Shown: positions 1-8,366, numbered from the stretch's first letter. The stretch: DNA of 64,000 nt from Saprospiraceae bacterium (GCA_016719855.1 JADJYH010000037.1:1-64000); one strand, 5' to 3'. The notes: generated by a model from the letters alone, not told the origin. Translations and numbers: made by a program.

Positions 1-53
1 GTCGCCAGTATAAAAGCGAAAGCAGCGCCAAGCAGGGAATGTTCAATTTTCAT
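1..53 (-). CDS. 5' end of an exported protein, cut by the window edge
   Basis: Only the first 17 codons are present, starting at the ATG whose complement is at 51-53. The peptide reads MKIEHSLLGAAFAFILA, a typical short signal-peptide beginning. It starts 25 bases after the reconstructed stop of the upstream di-haem peroxidase-like gene and points the same way, so it is probably the next gene of the metal operon. Its function cannot be told from this fragment. Confidence 0.5.
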   Translation of the reverse strand, partial: MKIEHSLLGAAFAFILA

Positions 54-78
54 GTCAACTGTTTTTATCAAAAAAACC

Positions 79-1154
79 TCAAAACGGTGACGAAAACCGC
101 TCGTCCGTCATGAACGACGCGTCCGTTAGCGTCTTCAAAAAGCAATTAAATCAGCCTTGTCCTGCGCCGAAAGTTGCAAGCCGGGGTTGAGATTGTACTG
201 CATCAGCGGGTCAACGGTCGAGGAGTTCTTCACCCCCGAATTGTAGTGTTCCACCACTTCTTCCAGGGTCGTGAAACGACCGTCGTGCATGTAGGGAGAT
301 GTCAGCTCTATATTTCGGAGCGAAGGCACCTTGAACTTCGCCTTGTCGGCTGGGTCATTGGTCACTTTGAAACGGCCTTCGTCTTTGAAGTCCGCATCGG
401 CATCGAGTCCGTTGTTCATGTACTGGTCGTTGGTGAAGTTGTAGCCAGCGTGGCAGTGGAAGCATTCAGCGCCTTTTATGCCAAAAAATGGGTCGTATTC
501 TGTGTTGAAAAGTACCCGTCCACGCTCCTCGCTCTCGGTCAAAGTGGCCGTGCCCGCAAGGTATTTGTCGAACTTCGACTGGTTTGAAATCATTGTGAAT
601 TCGAACTGTTCCATGGACAGTCCCATGCGCTCCGACGTGATGATGTCGTCGCCGAACGCCCGGATGAACTGGTCGGTGTAGCGCTGGTCTGCCTTCAATT
701 TAGCGACTGCGTTTGCCAGCGTCTCGTTCATTTCGAGCGGGTCTTGGATGGGTTTGAGTGCCTGGTCGCGCACCTTTGGCGAGCGCCCGTCCCAGAACAT
801 CCCGTTCTTGTGCCACGCCAGGTTGAACACTGCCATCGCCTGCCGCTTGCCCGGCAACTGCTCCACGCCGATGCTGAACTGCCGGATGTCGCTGAAGGCA
901 TCCTGCTGCAAATGGCAGTCGGCACAGGCTTGCGAGCCGTCCTTTGACAGCATTTTTTCGTAAAAAAGCATCCGCCCCAATTGTACCCCGGCAACGGTCG
1001 GCTTGTTGTCGGCAGGCAGGCTTGGGTTGGGGAAGTCGCCGTAGTCAAGGGCATAGGGCGTAGGGTCATAGACGGCTTTTACCGTGTCGTCGTCGGGGTC
1101 GCAGGCAACGATGAGGGCTGCGACCGTGAAAAAAGTGAGGATAATCTTTTTCAT
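79..1154 (-). CDS. Di-haem cytochrome c peroxidase / MauG-MbnH family lipoprotein (second copy, frameshifted near 3' end)
   Basis: Start chosen at MKKIILTFF because it begins a lipoprotein signal (IVAC, Cys18) followed by an acidic stretch DPDDD that resembles the Bacteroidetes surface-export signal. Two haem-binding CxxCH motifs are visible: CADCH near residue 77 and CFHCH near residue 235. The C-terminal part has the family block PSLRN...PYMHDG...HYNSG. As sequenced, the frame stops at 135 just after DLIAF. Adding one T to the T run (complement of A at 137-141) restores a tail reading FLKTLTDASF, which matches the FLKALTDDDF end of the neighbouring paralogue, and the gene then stops at 79. 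Known family members oxidise protein or small substrates through a bis-Fe(IV) state. Here the likely partner is the MbnP-like protein encoded upstream. The frameshift is most likely a sequencing error. Confidence 0.85.
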
Positions 1155-1171
1155 AAATAGCTGATTTGTAG

Positions 1172-1228
1172 CCGCCAAACAAATTTGACTGGCTGCTTTG
1201 AAATCAACCTGCCAAACAAGTTTGGCGG
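1172..1228 (-). repeat. Imperfect intergenic hairpin between the two MbnH-like genes
   Basis: CCGCCAAAC at 1172-1180 is the inverse of GTTTGGCGG at 1220-1228. Within the right arm GCCAAACAAGTTTGGC (1211-1226) is itself a perfect palindrome. The element fills the gap between the two genes and reaches the stop codon of the upstream one. It shares the GCCAAA...TTTGG core with the hairpin at 2249-2299. It may be an mRNA processing or stability element, a partial terminator, or a dispersed repeat. Confidence 0.6.
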
Positions 1229-2233
1229 TTACTGTCTAAATTTAGGATTGTTTAAAAAATCATCGTCCGTCAGGGCTTTGAGGAACGCAATCAGGTCAGA
1301 CTTTTCCTTTGTGGTCAAGTTGAGCGGTTTTATCAACTGGCTCTTGTGCGGGTGGTTTTTTCCGCCCGAATTGTAATGCTCCACCACTGCCTCCAGCGTC
1401 GGCAGCGAGCCGTCGTGCATGTAGGGTGCGGTCACGCCCACGTTGCGCAGCGTAGGCACTTTGAACAGCGCCCGGTCTGCCTCGTCGCCCGTCAGGCGGA
1501 AGCGGCCGGGGTCGGGGTAGTCTTCGTACAGCCCATTGTTTTCAAAGGCGTAGTTGGTGAAATTGAACCCACCGTGGCACTGGGAACAGGCGAGTTTTTC
1601 ACTGAAAAATAAGTCCTTGCCACGCTTTTCGGCAGCCGTCAGCGCCGAGCTTTTACCATTCAAAAACTCGTCGTAGCGACTTCCGCCGCTCAAAATCGTC
1701 CGTTCAAAACAGCCAATCGAGCGGGTGATGACGTAGGCGTCCGGCGCTCGGTCGTAGGCTTGACGGCTCAGTTGAACATAGCTGCTGTCCCGGTTCAGCC
1801 GCTCCGCAATCAGCAGGATGTTGAAGTCGAACTCGGCGTGTTCCTGGATGGGAACAAGGATTTGCATTTCCAGTGTCGGCACGCCCCCCTCCCTGGTGTA
1901 GTAGGGGTGGTAGGCAACATTGGCAAGCGTGGGCGCATTGCGGGTGCCGAGCCTCCCCTCCACCCCCTCGCTGAACTGCTTCCCGTCCGTGAAAGCATGC
2001 TCCGGCAGGTGGCAGGAGGCGCAGGAAACCGTGCTATCGCTCGATAGCACGGGGTCGAAAAACAGCCGCTTGCCCAATGTCCAACGCTCCGGCGTCAGCT
2101 CGTTCCCTTCGGGAAAAACGGGCGCAGGAAAGCCTTTCGGCACGGCGAGCAATGGCTCGGCGGTCGGCTCGGTCTGCTCCTTTTTGCACAAAAAAAAGAG
2201 CAGGCAGGTGAATAGAAGCAAACTGTTTTTCAT
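1229..2233 (-). CDS. Di-haem cytochrome c peroxidase / MauG-MbnH family lipoprotein (first copy)
   Basis: Start placed at MKNSLLLFTC, giving a lipoprotein signal ending FFLC with KKE after the cysteine. Earlier in-frame starts would add residues encoded by the upstream hairpin. The protein has about 334 residues with two haem sites, CASCH (N-terminal half) and CSQCH (C-terminal half), and the conserved PTLRN...APYMHDG...HYNSG block. It ends FLKALTDDDFLNNPKF. This copy is intact. It lies directly downstream of the MbnP-like gene, the arrangement seen for MbnP/MbnH, where the di-haem enzyme converts a Trp of MbnP to kynurenine to build a copper site. Assignment as MbnH rather than a generic H2O2-reducing peroxidase rests on this neighbour. 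Confidence 0.85.
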   Translation of the reverse strand: MKNSLLLFTCLLFFLCKKEQTEPTAEPLLAVPKGFPAPVFPEGNELTPERWTLGKRLFFDPVLSSDSTVSCASCHLPEHAFTDGKQFSEGVEGRLGTRNAPTLANVAYHPYYTREGGVPTLEMQILVPIQEHAEFDFNILLIAERLNRDSSYVQLSRQAYDRAPDAYVITRSIGCFERTILSGGSRYDEFLNGKSSALTAAEKRGKDLFFSEKLACSQCHGGFNFTNYAFENNGLYEDYPDPGRFRLTGDEADRALFKVPTLRNVGVTAPYMHDGSLPTLEAVVEHYNSGGKNHPHKSQLIKPLNLTTKEKSDLIAFLKALTDDDFLNNPKFRQ

Positions 2234-2248
2234 GTTGTTCGTTGTGGT

Positions 2249-2299
2249 CGCCAAATTTATTTGGCTGACACATTTTGAGCCAGCCAAATAAATTTGGCG
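2249..2299 (-). repeat. Perfect 19-bp inverted repeat between MbnP-like and MbnH-like genes
   Basis: The arm CGCCAAATTTATTTGGCTG at 2249-2267 is exactly complementary to 2281-2299, with a 13-base loop. Each arm also contains a 16-base near-palindrome (GCCAAAT-NN-ATTTGGC). The right arm abuts the stop codon of the MbnP-like gene at 2301. There is no T-run, so it is a poor intrinsic terminator. A stability or processing hairpin, or a binding site for a dimeric regulator, fits better. Confidence 0.8.
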
Positions 2300-2300
2300 G

Positions 2301-3275
2301 CTACTTCACCACTAATTTTTCAATCGCCAAAAACCTGTTCCCGCTAAATATTCGGGCGACGTAAACGCCTGACTGCCAATTGGTTTCCAACGAGACCGAC
2401 TGCTGCGAGCCGCTCAGTTCCTTCGTCAAAACCGTTCGCCCGATGAGGTCGCTCACGGTCAGCGTCAGTTGCTCGAAGCCCGGCAGGTCGTATTTCACGA
2501 CAGCATTACCGCTTGCCGGATTTGGCGAAATCTGGAACGAACCCGCCACGCCCGGCTCGGTTACGCCACTCACGACGGAGGGCGAAAAAACAAAGTTTTG
2601 CATGTTCCCAGCGAGCTTGGCGGAAGGGCCGGTGGCGGCATGGGAAATCAAACCGCCCTGCACGTTGACGTCCATGAGCAATTGGGTGTAGTTGGCGTCA
2701 ACGTTGATGGCAAGGTGGTCGCCGCCCATGACACCGCTCACGGGGAGCGTGACGGTCTGGTAGTTGGCGTCGTCCACCGTGTGGATTTGGAACACATCGG
2801 GGAAGGTCGTGCCGTTGTTGCTCGACTTGCCCTCGAAGGCGATGAAGCGGTAGCCTGCCGCCCAGCCCCAGTGCATGACGGGGTTTTGGGGCGCCAACGG
2901 GTGGTCGTTCGGATAGCTCGCCGGATCGAGGTGGTTGAACGCAGGGTCCACGCCAATGGAGAACTCGATGCCCTCGATGTTCGTCACGTCGAAGCTGCCC
3001 AGCTCGAAGATGCTATCTTCTTGTGCCGTCACGAGCAGGTGAATGTCGGTCACGGGTGTCACCAGCCCACCGTCGTGGACGATTTTGATTTCGGAAACGT
3101 AGTACTGCAAACGGGTGACTTTAGCCAGGTAGTCGCCGGGCACGTTGGTTGCCGAGTTGAGTACAAAGGGCTGGGTGCCCAGCTTCTGGTGCATGTGCAG
3201 CGCCACGTTCATCTGGGCGCTCACGCCTTGGCTGAACATGGCTGCGAGAAAAAGGAGTAAAAATCTGTTCTTCAT
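2301..3275 (-). CDS. MbnP-like copper-binding protein with T9SS C-terminal sorting domain
   Basis: Start at MKNRFLLLFLAAMFSQGVSAQ, a clear signal peptide ending SAQ. The central part carries MbnP family landmarks: LQYYVSEIKIV, the IEFSIGVD strand, and MHWGWAAGYRF followed by FEGK, where the conserved Trp-rich segment of MbnP proteins lies. The last 75 or so residues (SPNPASGNAVVKYDL ... YVARIFSGNRFLAIEKLVVK) form a T9SS type A sorting domain, so the mature protein is probably exported to or anchored on the cell surface. MbnP proteins of methanotrophs are periplasmic, so this fusion is notable. It is first of a probable transcription unit with two di-haem oxidases and follows a heavy-metal lipoprotein. 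A role in copper capture is inferred from family and context. Confidence 0.8.
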   Translation of the reverse strand: MKNRFLLLFLAAMFSQGVSAQMNVALHMHQKLGTQPFVLNSATNVPGDYLAKVTRLQYYVSEIKIVHDGGLVTPVTDIHLLVTAQEDSIFELGSFDVTNIEGIEFSIGVDPAFNHLDPASYPNDHPLAPQNPVMHWGWAAGYRFIAFEGKSSNNGTTFPDVFQIHTVDDANYQTVTLPVSGVMGGDHLAINVDANYTQLLMDVNVQGGLISHAATGPSAKLAGNMQNFVFSPSVVSGVTEPGVAGSFQISPNPASGNAVVKYDLPGFEQLTLTVSDLIGRTVLTKELSGSQQSVSLETNWQSGVYVARIFSGNRFLAIEKLVVK

Positions 3276-3317
3276 GAAATTGGGTTTTGAATTTTGAAAA
3301 TGGATGTCACTCAGGCA

Positions 3318-3354
3318 TGGACACAAAAGCTGGCGATACCAGTATTTGTGTCCA
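3318..3354 (-). repeat. Intergenic hairpin before the MbnP-like gene
   Basis: TGGACACAAA (3318-3327) pairs with TTTGTGTCCA (3345-3354), and an inner CTGG/CCAG pair closes a small loop. It lies between the heavy-metal lipoprotein stop (3391) and the MbnP-like start (3275). It is the third gap of this gene row that contains a hairpin. It could be an operator or an RNA structure. Confidence 0.6.
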
Positions 3355-3390
3355 CGTACCTGTTTGAATTTGAATTGGACAATAGTCGGG

Positions 3391-3606
3391 CTACTCCACT
3401 TTTTTCAAGTCCATCCCGCATTTTGGGCAGGTGCCGGGCTTGTCGTAGGTCTTGTCGCCTTCGTCTTTCATCGGGCATTGGTACACGGCGGCATGTTGGT
3501 CGTCGTGTTGCATTTGGTCGTGCTGTTGCTTGGAATGGTCTTCCCGGCAAGCGGCGAAGAGGAACAAAGTGGCAGCGATGCAGCCAACTTGAAATAGCTT
3601 TTTCAT
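3391..3606 (-). CDS. Small heavy-metal-binding-domain lipoprotein
   Basis: A 71-residue protein. Residues 1-20 (MKKLFQVGCIAATLFLFAAC) are a lipoprotein signal. The Cys is followed by REDHSKQQ, basic/acidic residues compatible with surface export. A His/Asp/Gln-rich linker (HDQMQHDDQH) leads to YQCPMKDEGDKTYDKPGTCPKCGMDL, the heavy-metal binding domain found in CusB-type and copper-resistance proteins (CPM...CPKCGM). It probably binds copper or another soft metal at the cell envelope. It sits between a HYC_CC_PP-like gene and the MbnP-like gene on the same strand, which supports a metal-handling operon. Confidence 0.85.
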   Translation of the reverse strand: MKKLFQVGCIAATLFLFAACREDHSKQQHDQMQHDDQHAAVYQCPMKDEGDKTYDKPGTCPKCGMDLKKVE

Positions 3607-3757
3607 GGTAGAAAAATTTTAGTTTAAAAATAAGGAGTTGGCCGAGGTTGGTGGTCTCGGAAATCAAGCAGTAGGGAACGGTTTTATCCGATTGTCAAAA
3701 GCAAAAAGTCCAAGACATAGCGCCTTTGGCAACCGAAATACCGTCGATGAGGGAGAT

Positions 3758-4204
3758 TTAGCAGCGGAAAACTTGCTCGAAAATGAGCAGACTACGCCCA
3801 TGAAGCTGTACGGGCGGTGCGTGTGGTTGGAATGAAGAAAAGGTGGAGGTGGAGAAAGGAAAAACGATTGCTTGGTTGGCAAGGGCAAATACGGGAAGTG
3901 CAATGTCCAGTTTTTTGACCGACCAAGTTTGAAAATTTGCGAGAAAACTGCCATTCAATTGAACCAACGAAGTGTGGTTCTCACAGCAGGGCTTGGATTT
4001 GATGCCCTTTTTGCAATGCCCACTTTTTGGGGAATTGCATGACTTGGTTGCTTCTGCTTTTTTACTGCAACACGACCGCACAGGCAACAGCACGGACGAC
4101 CATTCCTTCCCTTGCCCATTGCAGACATGGGTGAAAACGGGCAATCCGATATTGGTGAGCAATACCAGAAAGACAAGATGATATGCTAAAATGCGCTTGA
4201 CCAT
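3758..4204 (-). CDS. HYC_CC_PP-family-like small Cys-rich membrane-anchored protein
   Basis: Start set at MVKRILAYHLVFLVLL, which begins a hydrophobic segment (about residues 5-24). The longer reading adds 22 residues without signal character. After the segment come HVCNGQG, a CC pair (RSCCSKK), a second CC pair (SKPCCENH) and a C-terminal QPHAPPVQLHGRSLL block ending in Cys. This is the pattern of the small Bacteroidetes HYC_CC_PP proteins, usually found near metal transport genes. The first motif is HVC rather than HYC. The Cys and His residues suggest copper or another thiophilic metal, but no biochemistry is known to me. It heads the row of metal genes running down to position 79. A second member lies at 14447. 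Confidence 0.65.
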   Translation of the reverse strand: MVKRILAYHLVFLVLLTNIGLPVFTHVCNGQGKEWSSVLLPVRSCCSKKAEATKSCNSPKSGHCKKGIKSKPCCENHTSLVQLNGSFLANFQTWSVKKLDIALPVFALANQAIVFPFSTSTFSSFQPHAPPVQLHGRSLLIFEQVFRC

Positions 4205-4289
4205 AAAGTTGATGGAGACGAAGATAGCACACAAGTTGTAGTTTTCAGAATAAACTTCTTTTGGTAGCAACGGAAGGGGGCCTTGCTCC

Positions 4290-5239
4290 CTACTTCCGTT
4301 TCGTGCGGGAGTACAGCGTAATGTCTTTCCTGAAAAGAAAATCCTTGATTACACCCGTCCAGGAAGTGTAAGAGTGAAGGTTGTTGTAGTACTCTGGCGC
4401 CATTTTTTTTAGTGCTGGCAAACGGCTACCCGGGATGGTCGGGAAGTCGTGGTGCTCGTTGTGGTAGCCGACATTGAAGGTAATGGCATTCAGCGGGCCA
4501 TAGTAGGAGTAGGTCTCCTGGCCTTCCTGGAACACGTAGTGCTCTGAGATGAAATGGCCAGAAGTTGGGTGCAGCCCACCCGCAAATACCAGCGAAAGCA
4601 ACAGGTACAGGGTTCCTTCCCACCCTGCAAACGGCAAGAAAACGGCCATTGCAGCTACCTGAAAAATGATGTTGTACACCTGCCATTTGTCCGGTTTTAT
4701 GGGCTTGCCAAATACCGGGCGCACGGCGTAGAACACAATCTGGTTGAAGAACCACATGACTTTGCCAATGAACCCACGGAAGATTTTCGTTTCAAAATGG
4801 GAGGGATGTCCATGTCCTCGCCGTCCTTGCCTTGGTCCCAGTGGTGGATGGCGTGGTAGGTTTTGAAGGACATGGCGAAGGGGAATACAATGGGGAGGTT
4901 TGCAAAATAGGCCAGTAGGGTGTTGTGCAGCTTGCGCTGGAAGGCAAGGTCGTGGGTGATTTCGTGGATAGCCAAGAACAGCGCCTGGGCGATGGTGGCT
5001 CCCACCACAAACGTCACCAACAAAAATGCCCACCAAGGAAGGTTGTGGGCAAACACGGCGATGGTCAATTGTACAACCACCAGTGCTACCGTCACGTACT
5101 TCAATTTGGGGTTTACCCCAAACAGCTTCGTCACCTCCGGGTGCGATTTTAAAATATCTTTTCTGCGCTGAAAGTGAGGCTCACGCTCATCTACCCAATA
5201 GAAATCCTCACGTGGTGTTGCTTCTGCTTGCGTACCCAT
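4290..5239 (-). CDS. Sphingolipid delta-4 (dihydroceramide) desaturase-like membrane fatty acyl desaturase, one frameshift
   Basis: Two overlapping frames together encode one protein of about 316 residues. The N-terminal part starts MGTQAEATPREDFYWV and carries HEITHD and YHAIHH. The C-terminal part carries HPTSGHFISEHYVF, ETYSYYGPLNAITFNVGYHNEHHDFPTIPGS and ends SRTKRK. These match eukaryotic DEGS desaturases nearly motif for motif, including the REDFYWV N-terminus and the GYHNEHHDFP third His box. The frame break lies at about 4799-4805 after GEDMDIP. One extra base in a C run gives DIP-P-HFETKIF, the expected continuation. The enzyme would put a double bond into a long-chain base or ceramide in the inner membrane, using diiron held by the His boxes. 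It is monocistronic by spacing. The frameshift is probably a sequencing error. Confidence 0.85.
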
Positions 5240-5312
5240 TTTGTTTTACTTGATTAGTTTAAATTGGCCAAATCATTTTTGCTAGCCGAAACAGCCAATT
5301 CCAAATTGAGTT

Positions 5313-5320
5313 CAAAGGTA
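5313..5320 (-). promoter_or_regulatory. Candidate -7 box for the desaturase gene
   Basis: On the minus strand this reads TACCTTTG, matching the Bacteroidetes -7 consensus TAnnTTTG, about 74 bases upstream of the ATG. No convincing TTTG at the -33 distance is seen, so confidence is limited. Confidence 0.35.
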
Positions 5321-5423
5321 CGAACTCACCAATGAATCTTGAGACGACATTGCTCATTTATTGTGCAAGCGCAAGGCAAGTTGTTTCCTGATCACCCAAC
5401 TCAAAAACTAAAACCCAAACTTT

Positions 5424-8255
5424 TCACATCCCCGGCGGTCTACCCTCCCACCGCCGCTCATCGCTGGGACCCGTTTGCGGAGCGGTGCCAAAAACACGGA
5501 TATTGTAGGTGAAGCTCAACATCACAAAGCGTTGGAGGGCGTTCGTGCGGCTGTCCTCGATGTAGGTTTCCGTCACGTTGCGGCTGATATTGCGGTTTTC
5601 GTTAAGCACGTCGTTGAGGGCAAGGGCAATTTCGCCACGCTCGTTTTTGAAGAGTTTCTTGCCGATGGCCAGGTTCCAGAGCACATAGTTTTGGTCAAAA
5701 CCAGCCGAAAGTCCGTTGTAATATTGGTGCGCAATATCGGTCCGGAACACAAGCCCTTCATAAATTATCCAATTGAAGCGCAGGCTGCTGTTTTGGCTGA
5801 AATACTCCGTGTTGCTGGCGGTTTGGAGCGAGTTGGTGGCCTTGTTCCAGCCGGGCCGCAGGCTGATGTTGAAGTCGAGCTTTGGGCTGATGTTGCTGGC
5901 CAGCGTCACGCCCGTGCTGATGCTGTGGTTGTCGGAAATATTTTCGGAACCGTTCACGAGGCCGGGGGTGCGGCCGTAGTTGTAGGAAATGTTGAAGCTC
6001 AGGTTCGACTTGAAGAACTTGAGCGGGAAGCCGTAGCTGACGAACGAGCGCATGTTGCGGTAGCCGTCGAGGTTCACGGGCTGCCGGATTTGGGCGCCTG
6101 GTGCCACGTCGAGGCTGTCGAAAAGTGGGGTGTCGCTGCCAGCGTACCAGGTGCTGTTGCCAATGTAGTTGCCCGTCAGGCCGCCGCCGAGCATGGCAAA
6201 CAGCACGGTTGACTTCTCCGTGTTGGTGGCTTGGTAGCGCATGAACAGGTTGTGCTGGTAGCTCTGTACGAGGGCGGGGTTGCCAGTGCTAAGTTGCAGC
6301 GAATTGGAGTTGTCCACCACGTTTTGGAGTTGGCTGACCGAGGGCAGTTGGGTGTTCGTTCGGTAGTTGAAACGGATACTGCGCTGCTTGTCGAGGTTGT
6401 AGCGCAGGCTGGCCGAGGGCAGCACGTTGCTGAACGTGATGGTTGTTTTTGGCCCAGTCGGGAACTCCGGTTGGTTGGCCAACTCGGCCCATTGGTAGTT
6501 GGCCCGCACGTTCCAGTTGAGGTCACGCCCCTTGCTGTAATTGTACCCTACCCCTCCCGACTGCGTGATGTAGTCGTTTGAAAAAACGTTGCTCAACGTC
6601 GAATTTATCAGGCTGTAAGTTTGGGTAATGGGCCAAAAATCGTAGGTCTGCTTGTCCGATTCCTCCTGTTGGTAGCTGGCCCGATAGTTCAGGAGCAGCT
6701 GGGAATATTGCGTCAGTGGCTCGGTGTACTCAAAGTTGGCGGCCATGTTCCAGGTGCTCGCTGAAAGTGAGGACCGCTGGTCGAGTGTGTCGAACTTGGC
6801 CGTCGGGAAGTAGAAACTATCAAACGACCGCTTGGTGCTGCTGCCCGTTTTGGGGTTGTAGCCATTGCTCACGTCCACTGAAAATGTACGGCTTGCTTTG
6901 CTGAACTTGTGCCGCCAGAGGATGCTGTTGTTGAAGCTGAGGCCGTCGTATTTTGATTTGAAATTGTTGTCGGTCTGGTTTTGTAGCTCGGTGGCATTCG
7001 CCGTTTGACCGAAGGTCGAAGAAAGCCCGTCGTTCACCTGCCAGGTGGCCCTTGGGCGGATGAGGATGGAGTTGGCGCTGTCAATTTGCCAGGTTGCCCG
7101 AAAGTTCAGGCGGTGGTTGGTGTTGTCCGTCTCGGCGGTGTTGTTTTCTTCGTAAACATCGCCCAAACCTTCCTCGCTCACGAATTGACGGGTGAGGTTC
7201 TTGATTGACTCGTTGTTGCTTTTGTTGAAAAAATAGCTTCCCGTTACGTCCAGTTTTTCGCCCCATTTGTCCGTGTAGTTTACGCCGAAGGCGTGGGTGG
7301 TTGAAATGCCACCGGAGGATTGCACCAAAAAATCGGAAGCGCCGCCCCTGCCGCCACCGCCTCTTCCGCCACCGCGGTTTCCACCGCCACCGCTGCTGCC
7401 CGTCACGCCAAGGATATCGTCCATGCTGAAGTTCTGTACGTTGATGTTGTTCGACATGCCGATGAGCGAGATGCGGCGATTGCCCTTGAAAATATTGGTG
7501 TTTCCGCCAGCTTGGTACTTGTCTTCCCAGCCGTAGCCAGCGTACACCTTGCCAAACTGCCCGTTGTTCATGCCCTTCCGGGTCACGATGTTGATGGTCT
7601 TGGTCGTGTTGCCGTCCTGCACTCCTGTGAATTGCGACTGCTCGCTCTGCTGGTCAAAGATTTGTATTTTTTCAATCAACTCTGCGGGCAGGTTTTTTAA
7701 AGCAGCCGTTGGGTCATTGCCAAAAAACGGTTTGCCGTCCACCAGTACCTGCTGGATGTTCTCGCCTTGGGCTTTCACTGTGCCGCCCTCGTTGGTCACG
7801 GTGGGCATTTTTTCAATCAAGTCCTGTGCGCTGGCGTCTTTCATCACCTTAAAGGCGTCGGCGTTGTACTGCACGGTGTCGCCGCCTACTTTGCCCATCA
7901 CCACTTGCTCTTTCACAGTCACCTCGCCGAGCATGGTGGCACCTGGGTTGAGGGTCAACGTGCCTAAGTCCATGTCCTTGGTGCTCACGGTCACCTCTCT
8001 TTTCAGGTCCTCGTAACCAAGGAATGTTACCACGAGGGAATAGCCGCCCTTTTCGACGTTTTTCAGTTCAAAACTGCCGTTCGATTCGGTGGCTGTGGCA
8101 GTGACCATTTCGCCCCAAGGGTATTGGAGTACAACGTTCGCTCCAGGTAAGGAGACGTTTTTGTCGTCAACGACCTTGCCCTTGATGGTAAAGCTTTGGG
8201 CGCTGGCGCAAATAGCTGCTGCCAGGAACAGCAAGGTGATAGGTAATTTTTTCAT
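5424..8255 (-). CDS. Outer-membrane TonB-dependent receptor, OMP_b-brl_3 type, with carboxypeptidase-like N-terminal domain
   Basis: 943 residues. Signal peptide MKKLPITLLFLAAAICASAQ. A carboxypeptidase-regulatory-like domain follows (about residues 22-105: GKVVDDKNVSLPGANV ... YSLVVTFLGYE), then a plug domain (about 115-230) with DLIEKMPTVTNEGGTVKAQG, VLVDGKPFFGNDPTAALKNLPAELIEKIQIFD and the NIVTRKGMNNGQFGK strand. The rest is a large beta-barrel containing a Gly/Arg-rich surface loop near residue 300. Members of this family take up unknown ligands. No SusD-like partner is present, so a glycan substrate is not indicated. It lies 170 bases downstream of a small periplasmic helical protein gene, separated by a strong terminator, so the two are probably transcribed separately. 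Confidence 0.9.
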   Translation of the reverse strand: MKKLPITLLFLAAAICASAQSFTIKGKVVDDKNVSLPGANVVLQYPWGEMVTATATESNGSFELKNVEKGGYSLVVTFLGYEDLKREVTVSTKDMDLGTLTLNPGATMLGEVTVKEQVVMGKVGGDTVQYNADAFKVMKDASAQDLIEKMPTVTNEGGTVKAQGENIQQVLVDGKPFFGNDPTAALKNLPAELIEKIQIFDQQSEQSQFTGVQDGNTTKTINIVTRKGMNNGQFGKVYAGYGWEDKYQAGGNTNIFKGNRRISLIGMSNNINVQNFSMDDILGVTGSSGGGGNRGGGRGGGGRGGASDFLVQSSGGISTTHAFGVNYTDKWGEKLDVTGSYFFNKSNNESIKNLTRQFVSEEGLGDVYEENNTAETDNTNHRLNFRATWQIDSANSILIRPRATWQVNDGLSSTFGQTANATELQNQTDNNFKSKYDGLSFNNSILWRHKFSKASRTFSVDVSNGYNPKTGSSTKRSFDSFYFPTAKFDTLDQRSSLSASTWNMAANFEYTEPLTQYSQLLLNYRASYQQEESDKQTYDFWPITQTYSLINSTLSNVFSNDYITQSGGVGYNYSKGRDLNWNVRANYQWAELANQPEFPTGPKTTITFSNVLPSASLRYNLDKQRSIRFNYRTNTQLPSVSQLQNVVDNSNSLQLSTGNPALVQSYQHNLFMRYQATNTEKSTVLFAMLGGGLTGNYIGNSTWYAGSDTPLFDSLDVAPGAQIRQPVNLDGYRNMRSFVSYGFPLKFFKSNLSFNISYNYGRTPGLVNGSENISDNHSISTGVTLASNISPKLDFNISLRPGWNKATNSLQTASNTEYFSQNSSLRFNWIIYEGLVFRTDIAHQYYNGLSAGFDQNYVLWNLAIGKKLFKNERGEIALALNDVLNENRNISRNVTETYIEDSRTNALQRFVMLSFTYNIRVFGTAPQTGPSDERRWEGRPPGM

Positions 8256-8259
8256 GCGG

Positions 8260-8267
8260 CAAAGTTA
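8260..8267 (-). promoter_or_regulatory. Candidate -7 box very close to the TonB receptor start
   Basis: The minus strand reads TAACTTTG, a consensus TAnnTTTG box, ending only four bases before the ATG at 8255. If used, the transcript would be leaderless or nearly so. Chance occurrence is the alternative. Confidence 0.3.
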
Positions 8268-8366
8268 TCCTAATTCAACCTGCCCGTTAAGTGCCCCTGG
8301 CAATTGGTAGACGACACCCCAAAATAGGTAGACGACTCGGAGCGGACATGACGGGCTTTTTTAAAT

